Shown one piece after another: positions 1 through 6,092 of a stretch of DNA of 6,167 nucleotides. The position numbers and the translations under genes were made by a program. Source of the stretch: JABMRP01 sp964444795 (GTDB lineage Bacteria > Planctomycetota > Planctomycetia > Pirellulales > Thermoguttaceae). How positions within the stretch are numbered: the first letter of the stretch is position 1; each line of letters begins with the position of its first letter. The stretch covers positions 1 to 6,167 of the forward strand of contig CAYUIQ010000360.1 in assembly GCA_964444795.1 (NCBI GenBank), read 5' to 3'. Below the pieces are notes generated by a model. It ran no database searches. It was given only the letters and a program-made list of their open reading frames with translations, and was not told the origin of the DNA.

Positions 1-2
1 CC

Positions 3-1001
3 GACGGCGAGGTGAACGTGCTCAACACGAACTACCCGCCGGGTGAAAACGCCCTCTACTGGGCCGTTAGTGCCGAGAAGGCCGGGCCGGCGGTGATTCG
101 CATCTCGTATCTGATCGGCAACATGGCCACGCAACCGAGCTACCAGGGCATCGTCGAGAACGACGAGAAAAAGCTGCTGATGATGGTCTACCAGACGGTC
201 ACCAACACCTCGGGCGAAAGCTTCGGCCAATGCACCGTCCAGCCGGGTGTGGGCAAAACCACCGTGCGCTACTTCGAGAACGGCGAACGCAAGCGAATGC
301 TGGCCGCCAAGTTCGCCGAGGTGCCGATCGAAAAACGTTACGTCTTCGACGCCACGATCGACCAGAAGCGGACGCGGATGTACTATCGCGTGACCAACGA
401 CAAGGACAACGGCATGGGCCAGTTCCCCTTGCCGCACGGCAAGATGCGGCTGTTCATCAAGGAGCCTTCCAGCGACGGCGACGAAGTCCGCAGCCAGGCG
501 TTCCTCGGCGAAGATTGGGCCAAATACACCCCGCTGTTCGCGCCGCTGGATCTGTACGTCGGCGTGGCCCAGGACGTGAAGGTCGAACGGTTCGACATGC
601 AACCGGAAGAAGGGCCGAAGAAAGTCCACGACGAAGTGACTTGCCCGCGCTATACGATCGACGGCAAGGAGAGCGTCACCAAGCCGCAATTCCGCCACCA
701 GCGGACTCGCTATCGTTACCGGCTGCAAAACTTCAAGACGGCCGCCGGCGAGCCGATCACCGTGCCGCTGGTCATCAAGGAGCACGTCGACGGCGAGTGG
801 ATCATCGAGAAGGTCGTGCTGAAGGAACTCGAAGGCGAGCGCAACGAGCAGACCGAGGAGACGATCCCCTACGAAGAGTTCTTCAAGGAGAAGCGGATCG
901 ACACGGACAACGTCGAATTCGAGATCGAGCTTCCGCCGACCAGCGTCGACAAGAAGTACGATCTGTTCGTTACGATCCTGCGGAAGAACCGGCGGTATTG
1001 A
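3..1001 (+). CDS. DUF4139 (MuiA-like) protein, 5'-truncated
   Basis: This is the C-terminal 332 residues of a longer protein. The reading frame is open to the first base, there is no ribosome-binding site at the only early candidate start (GTG at 12), and the visible protein begins inside a fold without a signal peptide, so the true start lies upstream. Residues about 33-75 fit the start of a DUF4139 domain: a strand with SYLIGNMATQPSY (35-47), then V-x-N-T-S-G-E-S (about 66-73), matching the family pattern of SYLV..A.W.PSY and N.(S/T)GEDW. The usual Trp is absent. Residues 143-197 (GKMRLFIKE, FLGED, LYVGVAQDVKVERF) match the second conserved block, and residues 234-262 (YRYRLQNF, IKEHVDGEW) the third. 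Family members usually have an N-terminal DUF4140 and coiled coil, which would lie outside the window. The biochemical role is unknown; 'mucoidy inhibitor A' is a legacy name. It precedes gene 2 by 146 bases on the same strand, so co-transcription is possible but unproven. Confidence 0.75.
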   Translation, partial: DGEVNVLNTNYPPGENALYWAVSAEKAGPAVIRISYLIGNMATQPSYQGIVENDEKKLLMMVYQTVTNTSGESFGQCTVQPGVGKTTVRYFENGERKRMLAAKFAEVPIEKRYVFDATIDQKRTRMYYRVTNDKDNGMGQFPLPHGKMRLFIKEPSSDGDEVRSQAFLGEDWAKYTPLFAPLDLYVGVAQDVKVERFDMQPEEGPKKVHDEVTCPRYTIDGKESVTKPQFRHQRTRYRYRLQNFKTAAGEPITVPLVIKEHVDGEWIIEKVVLKELEGERNEQTEETIPYEEFFKEKRIDTDNVEFEIELPPTSVDKKYDLFVTILRKNRRY

Positions 1002-1101
1002 GCGGTCGTCCCCCTTTTTCACTCCCGCCAACAGTTTGAGTTGTTACAAACTCGTTACCCACGGGAGAGTTGATTTCTGCGACAATGATACGTGGTGACA
1101 A

Positions 1102-1118
1102 CCGAGGATGCACCTCGG
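1102..1118 (+). promoter_or_regulatory. leader hairpin upstream of the first VIT-vWA gene
   Basis: CCGAGG (1102-1107) and CCTCGG (1113-1118) form a perfect 6-bp stem around the loop ATGCA. The overlapping CACCTC (1111-1116) is instead complementary to GAGGTG (1138-1143) inside the Shine-Dalgarno sequence of the next gene. The two pairings exclude each other, which is the layout of a translational on/off leader. This is seen by eye only. Six-base complementarity near a consensus Shine-Dalgarno site can occur by chance, so function is inference. Confidence 0.3.
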
Positions 1119-1133
1119 GAAGCAACGGGACCC

Positions 1134-1143
1134 AAAGGAGGTG
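1134..1143 (+). promoter_or_regulatory. strong ribosome-binding site, decides the start at 1148
   Basis: AAAGGAGGTG is fully complementary over ten bases to the usual 3' end of 16S rRNA. The GGAGG core ends 6 bases before ATG 1148. This selects ATG 1148 over the upstream in-frame TTG at 1070, and the chosen start places a signal peptide at the exact N-terminus. Confidence 0.85.
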
Positions 1144-1147
1144 GGAC

Positions 1148-3463
1148 ATGCGTATCGCGCGAAATCGAATCGTCGGGATGTTGGCGGCAGCGGCCGTGTT
1201 GTGGTTGCCCGGGTATACTCGGGCCCAGGTGCCGCACACGCATCATCTGGCCCATACCCACGTCCACGTTCGGGCGTTTTCTTCCAACGTGATCGTGCCG
1301 CAGTCGCGGTCGTTTCGCGTTGATCGCAGCAAGCAGGCGGTGGAGATCACCGGCGTGAAAGTCGGCGTGGTCGTGCTGGAACAGGCGGCCACGACCACGA
1401 TGGACATCGACCTGAAGAATCCCACCGGCGCTCGTCTGGAGGCCGAACTATTGGTGCCCGTTCCCGAGGGAGCGGCGGTACGAGGATTCACGTTCAGCGG
1501 AGCGGGGAAGGAGCCGTCGGCCGAGCTTCTACCCAAGGCCGAGGCGGACGCCACGTACAAATCGATCGTGGCCAAGATCAAGGACCCGGCGCTGTTGGAA
1601 TTTGCCGGCTGCAACCTGATCCGATCGAGTGTCTTTCCCGTGGAGGCCAACGGCACGCAGAAGATCCGGCTGACCTACGAGCATCTGCTGCCGGCCGACG
1701 GCGACCGTATCGATTACCTGCTGCCGCGAACCGAGTCGATCGACTACAACGTACCCTGGGAGATCTCGGTGCGGATCAAGTCGAAGCGGCCCATCTCGAC
1801 GGTCTATTCACCCAGCCATGAAGTGAAGTTCGAGCGCGCCGGGAAAAACGTCGCCTCGGTCCGCGCGGGCCAAGAGGCGATGACCGAGCCGGGGCCGTTC
1901 CAGCTTTCGTACTTGCAGGACAACAACCAGGGCGTCAGCGCTTCGCTGTTTGCATATCCCGACGCGACGTCCGGCGGCGGCCATTTCCTCTTGCTCGCCG
2001 GGCTTCCGGCCAAATCTCCCCAGACCGAGGACGGGCGTCCGGCGGTGAAACGGGAGATCACCGTGGTGATCGACCGCAGCGGTTCGATGGCCGGCGAGAA
2101 GATCGAGCAAGCCAAGGCGGCGGCCCTGCAAGTCGTTCAGGGGCTGTACGACGGCGAGGCGTTTAACATTATCGACTACTCCGATTCGATCGCCAGCTTT
2201 GCCGCAAAGCCCGTGGTGAAGAACAAGAAGAACATTGAGGCCGCGCGGCATTACATCCGACGGCTCTCCTCCGGCGGGGGCACGAATATCCACGACGCAC
2301 TGGTCGAGGCACTGCGTCCCGAGCCGATCGAGGGCGTGTTGCCCATCGTGCTCTTCCTTACCGACGGGCTGCCCACCATCGGCGTGCGGAGCGAGACGGG
2401 TATTCGCACGGCCGCCGTCAAGGCCAATCGCCACGATCGGCGGATCTTCACCTTCGGCGTGGGTTACGACGTGAACGCGCCGCTGTTGAGCCACTTGGCC
2501 CGCAAGAGCCGCGCGGTGAGCACGTTCGTATTGCCCAACGAGGAGATCGAGGCCAAGGTTTCGCAGGTCTACCGGCGCCTGTTCGGGCCGGTGCTTTCGG
2601 AGCCCGACCTGATCGTGCTGGACTCCGACGGCGAGGTGACCACGCGGCGCACGTTCGACATGCTCCCTTCGGCGCTGCCGGACCTGTTCGAGGGCGACAA
2701 GCTCGTGCTGCTGGGCCGTTATCAGGGCGAAAAACCGTTGCGATTCCGCCTTAAGGGCCAGTTCCACGGCAAGCCGAAGACGTTCAAGTTCGAGTTCAAA
2801 CTCAATAGCGCAACGACGAAGAACAACTTCGTGCCCCGGCTTTGGGCCAGTCGCAAGATCGCCCTATTGATCGACGAGATTCGCCAGGCGGGCGCCGACT
2901 CGGGCGGTTCGCCGTCGGTGGTTAGCGCGGCGGCGGCCAACGATCCGGAGATGAAGGAACTGGTCGACGAGATCGTGCGGCTTTCGGTCGAATACGGCAT
3001 TCTGACCGAGTACACGGCCTTTCTCGCCCGGGAGGGTTCGGACATAACGGCCCGAAACGAGATCCTCCGCGAGGCGAACCGCAATTTCGTCAACCGGGCG
3101 GTCCGCGGCCGTAGCGGTCAGGGGGGCGTGAACCAGATATTCAACGACAACTTCCAACAAGGGCAGACTTTCCAGAACCGGCGCAACGCGTACGTCGATC
3201 AGAACATGAACCGGGTGCAGGTAAGCCGGGTTCAGCAGATCAACGATCGGGCGTTCTTCCAGCAGGGTAACCGTTGGGTCGACGGCGCGGCGATCAACAG
3301 CACCCGCGGCGTTGAGCCCGACCGAACGGTGGCTGTCGGATCGCCCGAGTTCACGCAACTGGTCGACCGCCTGGTGGCCGAGAATCGCCAGGGGACCGTA
3401 TCGATGTCGGGTGAGATTCTGTTGCATCTTGATGGGCGGAACATCTTGATTAAGGCGGAGTAG
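1148..3463 (+). CDS. exported VIT and vWA domain protein (inter-alpha-trypsin-inhibitor heavy-chain-like), paralogue 1
   Basis: A 771-residue secreted or periplasmic protein. Residues 1-26 are a signal peptide: a basic start (MRIARNR), a hydrophobic core (MLAAAAVLWLP) and probable cleavage after TRA. The mature N-terminus is His-rich, with His at 30, 32, 33, 36, 38 and 40. Residues about 60-182 are a canonical VIT domain, including A-x-x-x-Y-x-x-I near 133-140, DPALLE (146-151), N156, FPVE (163-166) and the IRLTYEHLL end. Residues about 302-480 are a vWA domain with a complete MIDAS: D309-x-S311-x-S313, T379 and D406, expected to bind Mg2+ or similar for ligand contact. Residues 480-630 are the family's post-vWA region (LPDLFEGDKLVLLGRY; LWASRKIALLIDEIR; RLSVEYGILTEYTAFLA), carrying an insertion at about 581-600. 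Next come an Asn/Gln-rich linker (661-700, 17 of 40 residues) and a terminal module with NRWVDG and SGEILLHLDG. There is a single Cys (C155) and no LPXTG, PEP-CTERM, lipobox or C-terminal membrane helix. Domain calls are confident; the ligand and process (adhesion, matrix or envelope) are inferred. Confidence 0.93.
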   Translation: MRIARNRIVGMLAAAAVLWLPGYTRAQVPHTHHLAHTHVHVRAFSSNVIVPQSRSFRVDRSKQAVEITGVKVGVVVLEQAATTTMDIDLKNPTGARLEAELLVPVPEGAAVRGFTFSGAGKEPSAELLPKAEADATYKSIVAKIKDPALLEFAGCNLIRSSVFPVEANGTQKIRLTYEHLLPADGDRIDYLLPRTESIDYNVPWEISVRIKSKRPISTVYSPSHEVKFERAGKNVASVRAGQEAMTEPGPFQLSYLQDNNQGVSASLFAYPDATSGGGHFLLLAGLPAKSPQTEDGRPAVKREITVVIDRSGSMAGEKIEQAKAAALQVVQGLYDGEAFNIIDYSDSIASFAAKPVVKNKKNIEAARHYIRRLSSGGGTNIHDALVEALRPEPIEGVLPIVLFLTDGLPTIGVRSETGIRTAAVKANRHDRRIFTFGVGYDVNAPLLSHLARKSRAVSTFVLPNEEIEAKVSQVYRRLFGPVLSEPDLIVLDSDGEVTTRRTFDMLPSALPDLFEGDKLVLLGRYQGEKPLRFRLKGQFHGKPKTFKFEFKLNSATTKNNFVPRLWASRKIALLIDEIRQAGADSGGSPSVVSAAAANDPEMKELVDEIVRLSVEYGILTEYTAFLAREGSDITARNEILREANRNFVNRAVRGRSGQGGVNQIFNDNFQQGQTFQNRRNAYVDQNMNRVQVSRVQQINDRAFFQQGNRWVDGAAINSTRGVEPDRTVAVGSPEFTQLVDRLVAENRQGTVSMSGEILLHLDGRNILIKAE

Positions 3464-3506
3464 GAGAGTCGTTGGCCCGGTCGGTAAGCGGCCGGAACAA
3501 AATCTA

Positions 3507-3525
3507 CCCGTCGCCCGCCGACGGG
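3507..3525 (+). other. GC-rich hairpin between the two VIT-vWA genes
   Basis: CCCGTCG (3507-3513) and CGACGGG (3519-3525) make a perfect 7-bp stem with the loop CCCGC. It sits in the 99-base gap, 37 bases before the next ATG. No T-run follows (GCTAACACGG), so it does not look like an intrinsic terminator. It could be a transcript-processing or stability element that sets the relative expression of the two genes, or a chance structure in GC-rich DNA. Confidence 0.4.
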
Positions 3526-3549
3526 GCTAACACGGACATCATTCCAAGT

Positions 3550-3554
3550 GGAGG
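3550..3554 (+). promoter_or_regulatory. ribosome-binding site, decides the start at 3563
   Basis: GGAGG lies 8 bases before ATG 3563. An in-frame GTG at 3548 overlaps this site and so cannot be served by it, which supports ATG 3563. The resulting N-terminus is a clean signal peptide. Confidence 0.8.
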
Positions 3555-3562
3555 ATCAAGTC

Positions 3563-5986
3563 ATGAACGGTTTCTTTTTCCGAGTTTCACTGATCTTGGC
3601 GGTGACGCTTGCGTGGCTGTTGCCGGCCGACACTGCGCAAGCCGGGGCGATGTTCTTCGCCGGCAAACTCGACGGCGAGAAGTTTGTCGTCGACGAGTCG
3701 GCCGAGGGCCCGATCTTCGCTGTCCAGTACAGCACGATCAATATCACCGTGGCGAAGGACCGGGTGTCCACGGAGGTTGAGGAAACGTTGCAGGGCAGCG
3801 CCAAAGCGGCCAAACACGTGCTCTGCGTGATTCCTTTACCTGCGGGAACCGACGTGTTGGACAAGACGGAATTCGATCCGGTGTTCAACTGGTCGGGCGA
3901 CATGAAAACGCTCTCGGCCGAGAAGGCGCAAACAGTCTACGAGGCATTGGCCAAGGCGACCGGCAACGTCGGCATTCTCGCTTACGGCGGCCAGCCGGCG
4001 CTGGTGAGCGATCAGTTTCCGGACGGGTGGCTCGACGGCAAGGTAACGGTCCGCTACGCCTATCGAAATCCCGTAACGCATCGCGACGGCATTTGCGAGT
4101 TGACGTCGCCCATGCCGGCAACAACCGTTACCAAGACGCCGGTGAAGCGTTTCTCGGTCACGGTGACACTTGCGGACAAGCAACCGCTTCGGGCCGTTTT
4201 CAGCCCCAGCCATGCCGCCACGGTCGAGCGCGACGGGCTGCACGAAGCAACGGTCCGCGCCAAGGCCGACAACTGGTCGGAAGCCGACGATTTCCGCCTC
4301 TGCTGGGTCGCCGACCAGGACGATCTCGGGCTGCGCGTGCTGGCCTATCGCGACGAGGACGACACCGACGGCTATTTCATGCTCATCGGCAATCCCACCG
4401 GCAGCGCCGAAGCGGAGAAGGCGATCGAGAAGGACGTGATGTTCGTGCTCGACACGAGCGGATCGATGCGCGGCGAGAAGATCGAGCAAGCCCGGGCGGC
4501 GATCGAGTATTGCCTCGAACAACTCAACCCGGGCGATCGGTTCAACATCATCACCTTTGGCACGGAGGTCGAGGCGTTTCACCGCGGCGTGGTGGCCAAG
4601 AGCGAATCGACTCTGGACTCCGCTCGCGAGTTTATCGAAAACGTGGTGGCCCGGGGACGCACCAACATTAGCGGCGCGCTGGCCGAGGCACTGCCCGGAA
4701 AACCGGCAAAGGACCGCCCGCGGATTACGATCTTTCTGACCGATGGGACGCCGACGGCCGGAGAGTTGGTACCCGAGAAGATCGTCGAGGAGGTGAAAAA
4801 GGCCAATACGTCGGGCTCGCGAATCTTCGTGATGGGCGTGGGGCACGACGTCAACGCGCATCTATTGGACAAGCTGGCCGAGATGACCGACGGCAGCAGC
4901 GAGTACGTGGATCCGGACGAAGAGATCGACGCCAAGGTGGCCGGCTTGTACGATCGGCTGTCGCATCCGGTGCTCACCGGCGTCGAGGTGGCGTTTGGCG
5001 AGTTGCGGCCGCATTCGGTTTATCCGGAGAAACTGCCGGCGTTGTTCAAGGGCAGCGAGGTGATGATCGCCGGGCGTTATCGTGAAGGCGGACGGCATAC
5101 GTTCACCGTCTCGGGCACGCTGGCCGGCGAACCGGTCGAGTATACCGCGACGGCCGAACTGCCCGGCGACCCGAATGGAACGGATAACGACTTCGTCGCC
5201 CCGCTTTGGGCCGCCCGCAAGATCGGTTATCTGCTGCAAGAGATTCGTCTGCACGGCGAGAATGCGGAACTGATCGAGGAGGTGGTCAAACTGAGCAAGA
5301 AGTTCGGCATTGTGACGGAGTACACCACGTTCATCGCGCTTGCCGGCGCCGAGATGACCGACGAAGCGGCCATCGGGTTTGCCCGAACGCAGATGGAACG
5401 GGCCAACATGCAGCAGGCGGGTCAATGGGCCGTGAACCAGGCACGCAACGACTTCGAGCTGCAAAACCGCAAAGTGGCCGGCAAGGCGGGAAATACGTAT
5501 CGCGATCGCCGCGGACGCGTCGTGGCCAACGAAAACATCGGCCAGGTCGGACGGCAGGTGTTTTATCTGCGCGACGGACAATGGGTCGACGGCCAGGATG
5601 CGGGCGACCGGAAGAAGCGGGTCGTCGAGCTGTTCAGCGAGGAGTATTTCGACCTGATGCGTAACAACCGCCAGTTCTCCCGCGCGCAGCAACTTGGCTG
5701 GGCGATGGAAGCCAACGTCGGCGCCGAACGGATCGTCGTGGAGCGTAACGGTGAGCAGCAAAGCGAGGAGCTGCGCGAGCGTCAGCAGGAGATGCCCGCT
5801 CCGGTGATGAATCAGGGGAACATGCAGCAGAACATGAACCAATTCCAACAGATTCAGCAAGGGCAGTTCCGCAACCAGCAGCTTCGAATCAATGATCTGA
5901 ATAACGCGCCGAATCGGGCCATCAACCAGGCGCCGGTGCAGCAGGAGTTGCAGCAGCAAGTGCAAGAGCCACGACAAAGGCGTTGA
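3563..5986 (+). CDS. exported VIT-like and vWA domain protein with Gln/Asn-rich tail, paralogue 2
   Basis: An 807-residue exported protein and a divergent paralogue of the gene just upstream. Residues 1-27 are a signal peptide (short N-region with one Arg, hydrophobic core SLILAVTLAWLLP, cleavage probably after AQA). Residues about 40-200 occupy the VIT position, with recognisable strands (TVAKDRVSTEVEETL, IPLPAG, KVTVRYAYR), but lack the DPALLE block of paralogue 1. FSPSH (213-217) matches YSPSH (220-224) of paralogue 1. The vWA domain at about 290-465 has an intact MIDAS: D297-x-S299-x-S301, T367 and D394. The post-vWA region (LPALFKGSEVMIAGRY; LWAARKIGYLLQEIRLHGENAEL; KLSKKFGIVTEYTTFIAL) has the compact, usual form. 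A terminal module (about 664-730) includes RQVFYLRDGQWVDG and FSEEYFDLM. Residues 750-807 are a tail in which 29 of 58 residues are Gln or Asn. It has four Cys (88, 178, 247, 317), against one in paralogue 1. No anchor is visible. It probably shares an operon with paralogue 1; its ligand is unknown. Confidence 0.92.
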   Translation: MNGFFFRVSLILAVTLAWLLPADTAQAGAMFFAGKLDGEKFVVDESAEGPIFAVQYSTINITVAKDRVSTEVEETLQGSAKAAKHVLCVIPLPAGTDVLDKTEFDPVFNWSGDMKTLSAEKAQTVYEALAKATGNVGILAYGGQPALVSDQFPDGWLDGKVTVRYAYRNPVTHRDGICELTSPMPATTVTKTPVKRFSVTVTLADKQPLRAVFSPSHAATVERDGLHEATVRAKADNWSEADDFRLCWVADQDDLGLRVLAYRDEDDTDGYFMLIGNPTGSAEAEKAIEKDVMFVLDTSGSMRGEKIEQARAAIEYCLEQLNPGDRFNIITFGTEVEAFHRGVVAKSESTLDSAREFIENVVARGRTNISGALAEALPGKPAKDRPRITIFLTDGTPTAGELVPEKIVEEVKKANTSGSRIFVMGVGHDVNAHLLDKLAEMTDGSSEYVDPDEEIDAKVAGLYDRLSHPVLTGVEVAFGELRPHSVYPEKLPALFKGSEVMIAGRYREGGRHTFTVSGTLAGEPVEYTATAELPGDPNGTDNDFVAPLWAARKIGYLLQEIRLHGENAELIEEVVKLSKKFGIVTEYTTFIALAGAEMTDEAAIGFARTQMERANMQQAGQWAVNQARNDFELQNRKVAGKAGNTYRDRRGRVVANENIGQVGRQVFYLRDGQWVDGQDAGDRKKRVVELFSEEYFDLMRNNRQFSRAQQLGWAMEANVGAERIVVERNGEQQSEELRERQQEMPAPVMNQGNMQQNMNQFQQIQQGQFRNQQLRINDLNNAPNRAINQAPVQQELQQQVQEPRQRR

Positions 5987-5999
5987 GGCAAACATGGTT

Positions 6000-6026
6000 C
6001 CCTTTCCCTCTGGGAGAGGGTGAGGG
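6000..6026. repeat. imperfect hairpin, possible terminator or dispersed intergenic repeat
   Basis: CCCTCT (6006-6011) and AGAGGG (6015-6020) pair perfectly around a GGG loop. After one T-T mismatch (6005/6021) the stem extends by five more pairs (6000-6004 with 6022-6026, one of them G-T). It begins 13 bases after the stop codon of paralogue 2, a natural place for transcription to end. The following bases (TTGTGTG) are not a clear T-run. The sequence resembles CCCTC...GAGGG palindromes common between genes in many GC-rich genomes. That resemblance is from memory, not from a search. Confidence 0.5.
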
Positions 6027-6092
6027 TTGTGTGCCCTGTGTGCGGCTTCGTTTAGGATCGTGCAAGGAATAGATGTCGCATGAAACCAGTGG

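Noticed and set aside
988..1020. Terminator after the DUF4139 gene (CCCCC then TTTTT at about 1012-1020)
   Set aside because: Only a 4-bp stem (ACCG/CGGT) precedes the pyrimidine run, too weak to call an intrinsic terminator.
230..1039. 269-residue Arg-rich open frame on the plus strand
   Set aside because: Out of frame with the DUF4139 gene, with a product dominated by Arg from GC-rich codons.
1034..1053. GTTTG/CAAAC or GAGTT/AACTC hairpin, or a promoter near TTGTTA 1041
   Set aside because: Stems are 5 bp and mutually overlapping, and no -10 box lies at a proper distance. Not supportable as operator or promoter.
1070..1147. N-terminal extension of paralogue 1 from TTG 1070
   Set aside because: It would put 26 polar residues before the signal peptide and ignore the consensus ribosome site placed for ATG 1148.
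1808..2767. 319-residue open frame on the minus strand
   Set aside because: Antisense to the vWA domain of paralogue 1. No recognisable motif or ribosome site; a compositional shadow.
3548..3562. N-terminal extension of paralogue 2 from GTG 3548
   Set aside because: The GTG overlaps the GGAGG site that serves ATG 3563.
3836..4861. 341-residue open frame on the minus strand
   Set aside because: Antisense to the coding sequence of paralogue 2, with a low-complexity, Arg/Leu/Val-rich product. A shadow.
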